Assembly: GCA_029256185.1 (NCBI GenBank)
Contig: JAQSYI010000016.1
Span: 1 to 64,000 of the forward strand
Direction of reading: 5' to 3'
Source of the DNA: Paenibacillaceae bacterium
Lineage (GTDB): Bacteria; Bacillota; Bacilli; Paenibacillales; NBRC-103111
Length of the DNA: 64,000 nt
Below, piece by piece: positions 26,799 through 35,495 of this stretch. The stretch's first letter is position 1. Every line of letters begins with the position of its first letter. The notes under the pieces are model-generated. The model was not told the origin of the DNA. It saw nothing but the letters and a program-made list of their open reading frames with translations, and made no database searches. The position numbers were made by a program, and so were the translations under genes.

Positions 26799-27272
26799 AT
26801 GATGAATTATCCTTACAACAAACCCGGCAATCCCGTGGCTTCACCCTACGGGTTTCCCGCAGGACAGCCTCAGAGCAGCCAGACTCCCCCACTTTTCCCG
26901 GCATCAGGAGCAGTTATTCCCGGAAGTTATCCAGGTTACGGCATTGCTCCGGAGGCTACCGTTCCAGGCGCAACAGTCCCGGGCCAGCTTCCGCTGGAAC
27001 AATCCTATATTGAGAATATTTTGCGCCTTAATCTGGGCAAGATCGCTACTGTTTATATGACATACGAGAACAACAAGGACTGGAACGCCAAGATATTCAA
27101 AGGCCGTGTTGAAGCAGCAGGAAGAGACCATATTATTATCAGCGATCCTCAAACCGGAATGCGTTTTCTGCTGCTGATGATTAATCTGGACTATATCACC
27201 TTCGACGAACCGCTGAATTATTACTATCCCTTGCAGCCTGGGCAAGGAGTGCCTCCTTCGGCCGGACGGTAA
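26799..27272 (+). CDS. gerQ: Spore coat protein GerQ
   Basis: 157 aa. A Pro/Gly/Gln-rich N-terminal half (residues 1-65) precedes the conserved GerQ domain with QSYIENILRLNLGKIATVYM and IISDPQTGMRFLLLMINLDYITFDEPL. GerQ is a coat protein cross-linked by transglutaminase and required for CwlJ activity. An ATG at 26802 is an alternative start. It is likely cotranscribed with or co-regulated alongside the CwlJ gene and ended by the terminator at 27297. Confidence 0.93.
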   Translation: MMNYPYNKPGNPVASPYGFPAGQPQSSQTPPLFPASGAVIPGSYPGYGIAPEATVPGATVPGQLPLEQSYIENILRLNLGKIATVYMTYENNKDWNAKIFKGRVEAAGRDHIIISDPQTGMRFLLLMINLDYITFDEPLNYYYPLQPGQGVPPSAGR

Positions 27273-27296
27273 TCGGAACGTTCTTAAGATTAAGGA

Positions 27297-27338
27297 AGCC
27301 CTGAAGGAGGAGTGTCCACTCTTCCCCAGGGCTTTTTT
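27297..27338 (+). terminator. Terminator after gerQ
   Basis: AAGCCCTG pairs with CAGGGCTT, followed by a T-run. Confidence 0.8.
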
Positions 27339-27540
27339 ACCACGCCAGAAAGTATAAAATTCGGAGGAAGTGGAGCCCTTTCTCCGTGACCAGAAACTCA
27401 GGTTGGGGCATAGGAGCCTGTTCGGAGCAGATCAGGCGGAGGAACCGGAGCGAGCATGTGCTGGGGCTGCCCTGCCTCCCCGAATGCTTGCCGAACGATG
27501 GATGGGTAGAGGGTTGGCTCTTTATCAGGGACACCTTAGG

Positions 27541-27733
27541 AAATAAGGGAAACGTTTTTCCTTTATTGTCTTTCCCATCGGCCGATTCTCTTGAATAAGG
27601 GAACGTACTTTCCCTTATTCTCATTTTTGAAGCGCCTTACTGGCGGTTCTGAAGGGAATAAGGGAAAAAGGAGGGCCTTATGTCCAGGAAATGACCTCCT
27701 GTCTGAGCAATAAGGGAAAAACCGGGGCCTTAT
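27541..27733. repeat. Iterated palindrome set (AATAAGGGAAA type)
   Basis: Four sites at about 27541-27568, 27593-27620, 27657-27681 and 27709-27733. Each starts AATAAGGGAA and ends with a complementary CTTAT(T) half: two with TTCC(C)TTATT, two with GGCCTTAT. They are irregularly spaced. No gene is visible in 27339-27829. Confidence 0.6.
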
Positions 27734-27829
27734 TTCCATGCCCTCTCCGGAGGCGATTTTCCGAAGGCCCTTCTCCGAAGACCCTATTCCGAAGGCTAAA
27801 GCGGCATCACTGATGAATGAAGTACGTGA

Positions 27830-28486
27830 CTACTCCTTAATGACTAAGCCAAAAATTCTGGCAAACAAACCAGCCTGTGAAGGTGCAATAATGCAGCCTT
27901 GCAGATCTTCAGCGGTTATTGTCAAATGGTCAAACTCGCAGGTGCTCAGGTCGATGCCGGCCAGCTTGGTCCGCGACAATTGGGCCTGTTCCAGGTTGAC
28001 CTCCGCAAAGGTTGTCTGCACCCATGTGGATTGAAAACAATCCGCCTTGCTCCAATTGCTGCTCTTTACCGCAACCTGCTTCCAATTGGCAAACCGGAAC
28101 ACTCCGTAACTTCCGTTGCACTCTTGCATGAGTACATTACGCCAAGTCGTATCCGTAAAGTCCGTTCCCAGCAGCTTGCAATGGTTGAACTCCACCCGAT
28201 GGAAAGCCGATTCACTGAAATCACCGTTTGATAAATCACAATTGTCAAAAATCACGTCCAAAAACTCGGCATTGCGCAGTGACACTTTGCTAAAGGCCAC
28301 ATTGCGGAAGATAACCTTATCAAAGCACACCTTATGCGCATTCTGGTTTTCTATGCGGCAATCCTCGAACAATGTATTTTCAAATATTTGCCGGTCCTCC
28401 ATTTCATAATCTGCTATCAGGCGGGAATCAAGCAGCTTTGGAATAGCAGGTGGGGCGATATCCGATGCTTTCTTCTTGACAGCCAT
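27830..28486 (-). CDS. Pentapeptide-repeat protein
   Basis: 218 aa. About residues 45-200 contain repeated A(D/N)LXX-like pentapeptides, e.g. KVIFRNVAFSKVSLRNAEFL then DLSNGDFSESAFHRVEF, predicted to form a right-handed quadrilateral beta helix. The ATG at 28486 has GGAGG 7 nt upstream; the longer frame to 28540 is not needed. Some members of this family mimic DNA and bind gyrase, but nothing here proves that. It may be a scaffold. It is on the same strand as the coiled-coil gene upstream but separated from it by a terminator. Confidence 0.8.
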   Translation of the reverse strand: MAVKKKASDIAPPAIPKLLDSRLIADYEMEDRQIFENTLFEDCRIENQNAHKVCFDKVIFRNVAFSKVSLRNAEFLDVIFDNCDLSNGDFSESAFHRVEFNHCKLLGTDFTDTTWRNVLMQECNGSYGVFRFANWKQVAVKSSNWSKADCFQSTWVQTTFAEVNLEQAQLSRTKLAGIDLSTCEFDHLTITAEDLQGCIIAPSQAGLFARIFGLVIKE

Positions 28487-28547
28487 GCTGAAACCTCCAT
28501 ATAACGTTTTTCCAAACAGGATTTTCTGAAAATGGAACAAAACCGTG

Positions 28548-28580
28548 AAAAAAGACGCCGGTTCAGGCGCCTGTTATTAA
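28548..28580 (-). terminator. Terminator of the coiled-coil gene
   Basis: On the minus strand GGCGCCTGAACCGGCGTC forms a stem-loop followed by TTTTTT. Confidence 0.7.
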
Positions 28581-28596
28581 CGGCAACTATTCTTAA

Positions 28597-29064
28597 TTAT
28601 GCCTGCATTCTCATCTTAAGCAATTCCACATCCTCTTCCGTCCGGGCAATAATGTTGCGGTGCGCCTCGAATCGGATGGATACCACTGCTCTTAATTCTG
28701 TAAGATCTTCGGCGCTTGCGCCCACCTGATTAAACGTCAAATCAAGCTTATGCTCCACACGGTCCAATCTTTCGTTCACGGACTGGAAGCCTGCCCGCTG
28801 CTCTTCTCCCAGCCGCAGCAATTCAGCTTTGAAGGACCTTTGCTCATCCTTGAGCGAGTTCACGTCTTCCTTGAGCGAGTTTACGTCTTCCTTGAGCGAG
28901 TTCAGTTCTCCTCTGAAGGAGGCCATTTCATCCTTGAGCGAGTTTACGTCTTCCTTGAGCGAGTTCACCTCGTTTTTGAGCGAGAGCTGTCCTTCTTCCA
29001 GGGAACCTATACGAACATTAAGCTCCTTTAAAACACCAAGCATCTCTTTCATGATGGCTTCCAT
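28597..29064 (-). CDS. Coiled-coil protein with tandem heptad repeats
   Basis: 155 aa from the ATG at 29064 (GTTGTGGGGAA upstream). Residues about 20-80 are a repetitive coiled coil built from copies of SLKEDVN/SLKDE. The encoding DNA is itself a tandem repeat (copies of CTTGAGCGAGTTTACGTCTTC on the plus strand, about 28852-28985). The C-terminal part is a non-repetitive helical region (AGFQSVNERLDRVEHKLDL). The family resembles small cytoplasmic DUF-type coiled-coil proteins of Bacilli. Function is unknown. The repeat length could vary between strains by slippage. Confidence 0.72.
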   Translation of the reverse strand: MEAIMKEMLGVLKELNVRIGSLEEGQLSLKNEVNSLKEDVNSLKDEMASFRGELNSLKEDVNSLKEDVNSLKDEQRSFKAELLRLGEEQRAGFQSVNERLDRVEHKLDLTFNQVGASAEDLTELRAVVSIRFEAHRNIIARTEEDVELLKMRMQA

Positions 29065-29249
29065 TTCCCCACAACCCTTCATTTTTATAAAAATGAGGAA
29101 CGGAAAAGATGCTTTCTTTCCCTGATCAGCTTGCGGCAGAGATTCACCCAAGCTGTCTCATAATCGTTAGAGCTATTGTATCAAAAGTGCCTATGATTGA
29201 AAAGACTTGCTTCGGCGCCCCTGCCTCGTCCAGCGGTTCCCTTTACTCC

Positions 29250-31397
29250 TCACACCGTGGCGACTCCTTTGCTTACACTGCCTTTGTCCTTGTACTGGAG
29301 TTCATACAGCTTGTGATAATATCCCCGCTGCGTGAGAAGCTGGAAGTGATTCCCTGTCTCACGGACCTTGCCTTTATGCATCACAATAATCTGATCCGCA
29401 TGCTGGATCGTGGACAACCGGTGCGCCACAATCAGCGTGGTTCTGCCCTTGGATATGGTGTAAAGGGCATCCTGCACCGCAAGCTCCGTCTCCGTATCAA
29501 TGTTGGAGGTAGCTTCATCCAGGATCAGGATTTGCGGACGGAAGGCAATGGATCTGGCAAACGACAGCAGCTGCCGTTCCCCCAGAGACAAGGTGACGCC
29601 ACGTTCACCCAGCATCGTCTGATAACCGTCCGGCATCTTGGTAATCCATTCGTCCATATGCACCATTTTGGCCGCTTCCTCTACCTGACTGTCGGTGATG
29701 GAGCTGTTATTCAACCGGATATTATGGGCAATATCTCCGGTAAAGAGAAACACATCCTGCTGTACCACGCTAATCGTTTTACGCAGTTGCTCATGGGCAA
29801 TTTCACGGATATCGATTCCGTCAAGCTTAATGCTCCCCTTCTGCACATCATAGAATCGGTTGATCAATTGAATGATCGAGCTTTTCCCTGCGCCTGTGGC
29901 TCCCACGAAGGCTACCGTCTGACCCGGGGCAATGGTGAAGCTGACATCCCGGAGCACCCACTCTCCTTCGTTGTATGCAAACCATACATGCTCGAAGCGG
30001 ATTTCTCCCCGGACCGGAGCAGGCAATGCTGCCGGCTGGGGTACATCCTTGATCGCAGGCTCTTCGTTAAGCATATCTACAATCCGCTCAGCACCTACCA
30101 TAGCTGTCTGGATCTGATTGTATTTCTCCGCGAGACTCTGAAGCGGCTGGAAGAACTGCCGGATATAATGGGTGAACGCATATACAACCCCGAAGGTGAG
30201 ACCGCCCTCCAATACCCGTGCCCCGCCGTACCACAGGAGCAAAGCAATGGACACGTTGCCCAGAAAGCCGATCGCCGGCTGGAAGATGGAGTTCACTACC
30301 GTCCCTCTCATCCCCGCGCGATAATATGCATCATTCAAGGAATCGAACTGCTCCCGCTGACGGTCCTCCCGGATGAATAATTGAGTAATCCGGATGCCTG
30401 ACAAATTTTCGGCCAAAAAGGAATTGAGGCGGGACAAAATCATCCTGGTGCGCCGCTGTGCCTCCCGAACCAGACTTCTATACCACACCGTAATGATCGC
30501 CAGCACAGGCAGTACCGCGAATGCGATCAGTGACAGCTTGACAGACAGCTGAAGCATCACAACAAGAACACCCAGAATCATAATAATATCCTTCACCAGA
30601 TTGACCAACACCTGGGAATACAGCTGATTAAGCGCCTCCGTGTCCTGAGTGACCCGCACAACCAGGCGCCCTACGGGATTGCGGTCAAAGAACGACATGG
30701 ACATCCGGGAGAGATGGGCAAACAACTGCTGGCGTATGTTAAAGATGATATGCTGTCCTGTATACTGCAGCAAGTTGCTCTGCCAGTAGTTCAGCAAAGA
30801 ACCGCCGGCTACCACAGCCAAGAACCAGAAGCCCAGGGTCAGGAAGCCGCGGTAATCATTTTTGCGGAAATCTTGCACAGAATCCTTATCCAGCAACTCC
30901 GCGGCTATAACCCGGCCGCTGCCCGTTTCCAGACTGGGGGCACCCGCGCCTTCTCTTAGCCTCAAGTCATCTGTCTCCGCCTCTGTGAGCCACTCACCGA
31001 TTAACACCCGCTTGCCGGCGGCCTCCACGATCTGGGATTTCTCCATGCCTGAAGGCAGTACACCGCCGCTCATATAAGGCAGAGCAGCGTCATCGTCTAT
31101 CCTGGCATAAAGCCGGTCCCCATGCTCAATCACACCGCCGAACGAAAGGATGCGCTCCCGTGCTCCCGGGGTCCCGGCAGCCGCGGAAACCATCGGCTTC
31201 GTCAATCCGTTGATATGATCGTCAATCGCCACTTTCAGCAGATAGGGCCTTGCCAGATCCGCCAGCACGATCAGCAGCGCCAGTCCAAGACAGACCAGAA
31301 TCGATTTCCAATAGGGCAGAGCGTACCCGGCAAGCTTCTTGAGCAGTTGGCTATCCTTGATCCCCACATGCTCCTTTTCCTGATGAATCCCATTCAT
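29250..31397 (-). CDS. Heterodimeric ABC exporter subunit (BmrD/YheH-like)
   Basis: 715-aa half-transporter with an N-terminal membrane domain and a C-terminal nucleotide-binding domain. Walker A is GATGAGKSS near residue 500 and Walker B with the catalytic Glu is LILDEATSNID near 627. Its signature loop reads LSLGERQ instead of LSGGQ. About 110 residues are inserted between the first two membrane helices, forming an external region (ERILSFGGVIEHGDRL and following). Its start overlaps the stop of the upstream ABC gene by 4 bp, so the two are coupled and form a heterodimer. Drug or peptide export is likely; the substrate is unknown. Confidence 0.88.
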   Translation of the reverse strand: MNGIHQEKEHVGIKDSQLLKKLAGYALPYWKSILVCLGLALLIVLADLARPYLLKVAIDDHINGLTKPMVSAAAGTPGARERILSFGGVIEHGDRLYARIDDDAALPYMSGGVLPSGMEKSQIVEAAGKRVLIGEWLTEAETDDLRLREGAGAPSLETGSGRVIAAELLDKDSVQDFRKNDYRGFLTLGFWFLAVVAGGSLLNYWQSNLLQYTGQHIIFNIRQQLFAHLSRMSMSFFDRNPVGRLVVRVTQDTEALNQLYSQVLVNLVKDIIMILGVLVVMLQLSVKLSLIAFAVLPVLAIITVWYRSLVREAQRRTRMILSRLNSFLAENLSGIRITQLFIREDRQREQFDSLNDAYYRAGMRGTVVNSIFQPAIGFLGNVSIALLLWYGGARVLEGGLTFGVVYAFTHYIRQFFQPLQSLAEKYNQIQTAMVGAERIVDMLNEEPAIKDVPQPAALPAPVRGEIRFEHVWFAYNEGEWVLRDVSFTIAPGQTVAFVGATGAGKSSIIQLINRFYDVQKGSIKLDGIDIREIAHEQLRKTISVVQQDVFLFTGDIAHNIRLNNSSITDSQVEEAAKMVHMDEWITKMPDGYQTMLGERGVTLSLGERQLLSFARSIAFRPQILILDEATSNIDTETELAVQDALYTISKGRTTLIVAHRLSTIQHADQIIVMHKGKVRETGNHFQLLTQRGYYHKLYELQYKDKGSVSKGVATV

Positions 31398-33313
31398 CTT
31401 GCCGCACCTCCCCGGTTAACATCCATCCGCAAGGGCGGACAACCGTTATGTTTTGCCCCTTTCGCTTCCTGAAGAGCAGATTTCCTTGCACCCGTTTCCT
31501 CTACCGCCTCCTGTTGCTGTACCGCTGCAGCAGCTTGGTACGAGCCGGATTCCTGCTCACCCGGAAGCCGTTCGGCCACCTCATCCAACTGTTGCTTGCG
31601 GAACAGATCGGCATAGAGACCGTTCGTGGCAAGCAGGCTGTCATGGTTGCCTCGTTCGGCGATGCTGCCTTCCTCCAATACAATAATCTGGTCGGCGCTG
31701 CGCACCGAGGAGATGCGGTGCCCGATAATAATCGTCGTCCGTTCATTCATAACCGAATGCAGACCCTCCAGAATCAAATCCTCCGTAACCGTATCCACGG
31801 CAGACAAGCTGTCATCGAAGATCAGGATAGAGGGCTTCTTGATCACCGCCCTGGCTATGCTGACCCGCTGCCGCTGGCCGCCGGACAAGGAAACCCCCCG
31901 TTCTCCCAGAGCGGTGTCGAACTGCTCCGGAAACTCTACGATGTTGTCATACACCTGGGCGATCTTGGCGGCCTCCACAATATCCTCCTCCGTATGGGGC
32001 AAAGGATCGAAGCCGATATTCTCCCGGATCGTCGAGGAGAACAAGAAGGGGTCCTGGGGAACAATCCCCACCTGGCCCCGCAGAGTCTTAAGCGGGATTT
32101 CGTGAATATCATGCCCGTCGATCAGGATCGTGCCCCGCGGAGCATTATACAGGCGGACCAGCAGATGGACCAGCGTGCTTTTGCCGCTGCCCACCCGGCC
32201 TACAATGGCCAGACTGGTACCCTTGGGGATAGTCAGACTGATATTGCGCAATGCAGGCTCCTTGGCTTCAGGATAATGAAAGGTAAGATTGCGGATTTCG
32301 ATGGCGCCCTCCAAGCGCTCAATCCCCTCAATGGCTGAAGCGTCGTCCACCACATCCGGCTCAGTCTGAAATATGGCCAGCAGCCGGTCCTCCGAAGCCC
32401 GGCCCCGCTGAATTTGATTAACCACCTTGCCCAGATTCTCGATGGGTCCCATCAACAGGGAGAGATACGTATTGAAGGCTACAAAGCTGCCCAGGGTAAT
32501 GGTTCCCCGCAGAACCAGGAGGCCGCCGAATACGACCGACACCAGAAAGCTTAAGCCTACCACACCGGAGCTTAACGCTCCGAACAGGGAATTGGAGCGG
32601 GCGAAGCGGCGGTTTTTTGCCACTGCATCCTCATTATCCCGCTTGAATAACGTTTCTTCCGCTTTCTCCTGAACATAAGCTTTGATCACCCGGATGCCCG
32701 CCACGAATTCCTGCACCCGGCTGGTCAGGGTGGCCACCGCCTCTTGCACCTCCGCCGACTGCCGTTGAATGCGCCGGTTGAATTTATAAGCCAGAATGCT
32801 CAGCAGCGGCAGGGGCAGCATGGTGAACAGCGTAAGCCAGGGGTCTACCGTAAGCACCATGGCCGTTACCGTTGCCGTAATCAGCACAAGCGCCTCCATC
32901 ACCATGAATATACCGGCCATGGTTACTTCCCGGATCACACCTACATCGCTGATAGCGTGGGACATCAAATCCCCGATCCGCTGATTGTTGAAATATTGGG
33001 CCGACAGCCGCTCCCAATGGGCGAACAACCGGCCTCTTACTTGCATCTCCAGCACCCGCGCCAGACGGAACAGGTAGGTTCTGCTCACGGAACGAAAAAA
33101 AGCGACTCCGAAACCCACTGCCGCAATAAGCAGGGCATACCGGATCGCCTGGTCGTATGTCAGCATATGATCCTTAAGCTTGTCAGTAAAGATCCCCATA
33201 TATTCGGGAATCAGCAGCTGCAGCAAGCAAGAAATGGACAATAATGCAAAGCCGAACAGGTACGGTTTTCGGTTATCCAACATATAATTGCGGAATATAT
33301 TATCTTTTTTCAA
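31394..33313 (-). CDS. Heterodimeric ABC exporter subunit (BmrC/YheI-like)
   Basis: 639-aa half-transporter. The membrane domain spans about residues 15-310. Walker A is GRVGSGKST near 374, the signature is the canonical LSGGQRQR, and the Walker B end is IFDDSLSAVD, where the catalytic Glu is replaced by Asp. The degenerate catalytic site here plus the non-canonical signature in the partner gives one consensus and one degenerate ATP site, the pattern of BmrCD and TM287/288. A TTG at 33313, 7 nt from GGGGG, is the start. The C-terminus has an extra Gln/Glu-rich tail of about 60 residues. Confidence 0.88.
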   Translation of the reverse strand: MKKDNIFRNYMLDNRKPYLFGFALLSISCLLQLLIPEYMGIFTDKLKDHMLTYDQAIRYALLIAAVGFGVAFFRSVSRTYLFRLARVLEMQVRGRLFAHWERLSAQYFNNQRIGDLMSHAISDVGVIREVTMAGIFMVMEALVLITATVTAMVLTVDPWLTLFTMLPLPLLSILAYKFNRRIQRQSAEVQEAVATLTSRVQEFVAGIRVIKAYVQEKAEETLFKRDNEDAVAKNRRFARSNSLFGALSSGVVGLSFLVSVVFGGLLVLRGTITLGSFVAFNTYLSLLMGPIENLGKVVNQIQRGRASEDRLLAIFQTEPDVVDDASAIEGIERLEGAIEIRNLTFHYPEAKEPALRNISLTIPKGTSLAIVGRVGSGKSTLVHLLVRLYNAPRGTILIDGHDIHEIPLKTLRGQVGIVPQDPFLFSSTIRENIGFDPLPHTEEDIVEAAKIAQVYDNIVEFPEQFDTALGERGVSLSGGQRQRVSIARAVIKKPSILIFDDSLSAVDTVTEDLILEGLHSVMNERTTIIIGHRISSVRSADQIIVLEEGSIAERGNHDSLLATNGLYADLFRKQQLDEVAERLPGEQESGSYQAAAAVQQQEAVEETGARKSALQEAKGAKHNGCPPLRMDVNRGGAAR

Positions 33314-33567
33314 GTGATTTCCCCCTTATTACCAGCAGTCATGTAATAGGGTACAATGAAACACCGGATGAAACCATGGATATCCTTGCCCGAAATCATG
33401 GACTATCATGCTAAAAGAACAAGCGGGCCAATTCGGATGTGTATATGAAAGGCTTGTTCAAGTTGTTGACATAATACCCACACATATTTGTGACTTGTGC
33501 CGATTTATTTTGGGTAGGAATTTGGTAAACTAAAGGTACATTACACATCTGGAGGTTACTGCCCTTA

Positions 33568-34551
33568 ATGGACACAGGTACTCACTTAGTCTTTGGACTT
33601 GGCCTTGCCGGGCTGGCTCATATCGATCCCGTCGTGGCCCAAAACACAACCGTCGCCGCCGCTGTTTTATTCGGAACCCTTCTCGGACAGCAAGCTCCCG
33701 ATCTGGATACCTTGTTTCGGATGAAAAGCAACGCTCTCTATATCCGCCAACACCGCGGAGCATCCCACTCCCTGCCCGCTATCCTCCTGTGGGCCCTGTC
33801 CATCACCGCCGGAATCGGCCTGATTGTTCCCGGATTGCCCTTATGGCATGTAGGATTCTGGGTTCTGCTTGCAGTTATGGTTCACGTAGGCAGTGATATG
33901 TTCAACACATACGGCACCCAGGCAGTACGTCCCTTTACGGAGAAATGGGTATCATGGAATATTATCCATATCTTTGACCCGTTTCTGTTTGGCTCCCACG
34001 TGATTGCCATTTCCCTCTGGGCCGCCGGCATTGGCCGGCCCCAGGTGATTTTTCCCGTATTGTATACCCTTATTGCTCTCTATTATTGCTGGAGAAGCCT
34101 GCATCATTTCCTGCTGGAAAGAGGTCTCTCTGTCAAGGATCCTGACTTCCGCACCGGAGACAAGTATTTTCTCATTCCCACTGTCAGCCTGCATGCCTGG
34201 AATGTCGTGAAGCGCAGGAGTGACAATACCTATGCGATTGGAGACTACAAACAAAATAAACTGCAATGGTTGGACAATGTCTCATGCGATTGCCATCCTG
34301 CCGTGGACGCTTCCAAGGCCCACCCGGATATTGCCGCTTTCCTGTACTTCTCCTCATTCGCCTGCGCCGAATTGAAGCAGCACAGTTGGGGATACGAAGT
34401 ACGGTGGGCTGATGTAAGATACCGGCACCGCAAGCAGTATCCTTTCGTGGCAGCGTTGCTTCTGGACAATGACCTGAACCCCATCGACTCTTATGTAGGG
34501 TGGTTGAGCGAATCCCGTCTGTACAAGAAGCTTCGCCTTAACGCGCCCTGA
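33568..34551 (+). CDS. yfhP: Membrane-bound metal-dependent hydrolase (YfhP-like, DUF457)
   Basis: 327 aa. It starts MDTGTHLVFGLGLAGLAH, with four to five membrane helices and conserved metal-binding-type residues: His6, an APDLDTLF segment near residue 50, RGASHS near 67 and HVGSDMFNTYG near 110. This is the LexA-binding, inner-membrane hydrolase family, to which Bacillus YfhP belongs. The C-terminal half is soluble. The substrate is unknown. The gene stands alone, with GGAGG 12 nt before the ATG. Confidence 0.82.
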   Translation: MDTGTHLVFGLGLAGLAHIDPVVAQNTTVAAAVLFGTLLGQQAPDLDTLFRMKSNALYIRQHRGASHSLPAILLWALSITAGIGLIVPGLPLWHVGFWVLLAVMVHVGSDMFNTYGTQAVRPFTEKWVSWNIIHIFDPFLFGSHVIAISLWAAGIGRPQVIFPVLYTLIALYYCWRSLHHFLLERGLSVKDPDFRTGDKYFLIPTVSLHAWNVVKRRSDNTYAIGDYKQNKLQWLDNVSCDCHPAVDASKAHPDIAAFLYFSSFACAELKQHSWGYEVRWADVRYRHRKQYPFVAALLLDNDLNPIDSYVGWLSESRLYKKLRLNAP

Positions 34552-34640
34552 AGCCTTCAAGCGCAACCGCAGTTTCTCACAAAAAGTCTTGCCGGTTGCT
34601 TTGCGCAAACGATAAAAACCCTGTAAACTATAAATAGTGG

Positions 34641-34688
34641 AAAAACCCGGTCCCATTCGGAGAAAGCTCCGCTTACGACCGGGTTTTT
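34641..34688. terminator. Terminator after yfhP-type gene
   Basis: AAAAACCCGGTC pairs with GACCGGGTTTTT. It can act in both directions. Confidence 0.8.
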
Positions 34689-34708
34689 CCTCTCTTTCCG
34701 GGACAGGC

Positions 34709-34741
34709 AAAGGCAGCCCCCCGCAAGGAGAGGCTGCCTTT
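34709..34741 (-). terminator. Terminator after the SASP gene
   Basis: AAAGGCAGCC pairs with GGCTGCCTTT, 46 bp downstream of the SASP stop on the minus strand. Confidence 0.75.
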
Positions 34742-34787
34742 CAGATCGTTTCGTGCTTAGGACAAGGAATTTCGTTTGGATTCCAAA

Positions 34788-35009
34788 CTAAAACTTGCCA
34801 GCGATAGATTGCTCAGCGATCTGTACCAAACGACGGGTGATGTGGCCCCCGATGGCGCCGGTATCGCGCGTAGCCATATATCCGTAGTAACCGTCTTGAG
34901 GGATTTGAATGCCCAATTCCTGAGCTACCTCATATTTCAGCTGATCCAATGCTTGGCTTGCTTGAGGAACTACCAAAGTGTTGCTGCTGCGAGATTGTCC
35001 TGTAGCCAT
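34788..35009 (-). CDS. Alpha/beta-type small acid-soluble spore protein
   Basis: 73 aa. It contains the germination-protease cleavage region KYEVAQELGI and the DNA-binding motif GGHITRRLV of alpha/beta-type SASPs, which coat and protect spore DNA. It is nearly identical to the protein at 48654-48878. A convincing sigma-G promoter lies upstream (TGAATA, 17 bp, CATAATA at 35067-35096), so forespore expression is expected. Confidence 0.97.
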   Translation of the reverse strand: MATGQSRSSNTLVVPQASQALDQLKYEVAQELGIQIPQDGYYGYMATRDTGAIGGHITRRLVQIAEQSIAGKF

Positions 35010-35066
35010 TGCTTAAGCACTCCCTTCAATCTGTTTGTCTGAGATGGTTTTGCAAGCTTGCAATCT

Positions 35067-35096
35067 TATTATGACTCGTCTTGAAAACAATATTCA
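35067..35096 (-). promoter_or_regulatory. Sigma-G promoter of the SASP gene
   Basis: On the minus strand TGAATA (35096-35091) and CATAATA (35073-35067) are separated by 17 bp, an excellent sigma-G match for a forespore gene. Confidence 0.75.
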
Positions 35097-35159
35097 TACA
35101 AACAAAAAAAAAGTTTCAGATGGCCCAAACGCTTATAACCATGATTGGAGGAAGGCCTT

Positions 35160-35339
35160 ATGCCCCGTTATCAAGCCCTGTTGTTCGCAACGATTGGAGT
35201 GGTCCTGCTGATTGGCATCAGCTTCTTCATCAGTCTGGGCCGCCCCTGGCTGACCGTGCTGTGCGCCCTCGCTGCCATCCTGTGGATCGGAACCGGATTT
35301 ATGGTTAAAGCAAGAGCCCGCCGCAAGCAAGAGAATTGA
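35160..35339 (+). CDS. Small two-helix membrane protein (DUF5325-like)
   Basis: 59 aa from an ATG with GGAGG 8 nt upstream. Two hydrophobic helices (about residues 6-24 and 30-49) are followed by a basic tail (KARARRKQEN). Size and layout resemble the YlaF/DUF5325 proteins of Bacilli, but the identity is uncertain. It is convergent with the SBP gene of the nitrogenase-like operon. A GGCAGCC/GGCTGCC hairpin lies in the 156-bp gap. Confidence 0.55.
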   Translation: MPRYQALLFATIGVVLLIGISFFISLGRPWLTVLCALAAILWIGTGFMVKARARRKQEN

Positions 35340-35495
35340 TCTCCGCGGAGGACCCAAGCTTTACAGCCGACAGAATGCCGCAAATGCGCGCGGCAGCCGC
35401 TCGTGTCTCTCAAGCCGGCTGCCGCCAAATAGCTGCTTCTGAATGAAACCGGGGCAGTTTACCTCATAATAATTGCAGGGCTCATTGCTTCGCGC

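Noticed and set aside
27830..28486. Qnr-type quinolone resistance protein
   Set aside because: Pentapeptide repeats are present but nothing specific to Qnr was recognised.
29109..30380. 423-aa plus-strand open frame
   Set aside because: Antisense shadow of the ABC exporter gene.
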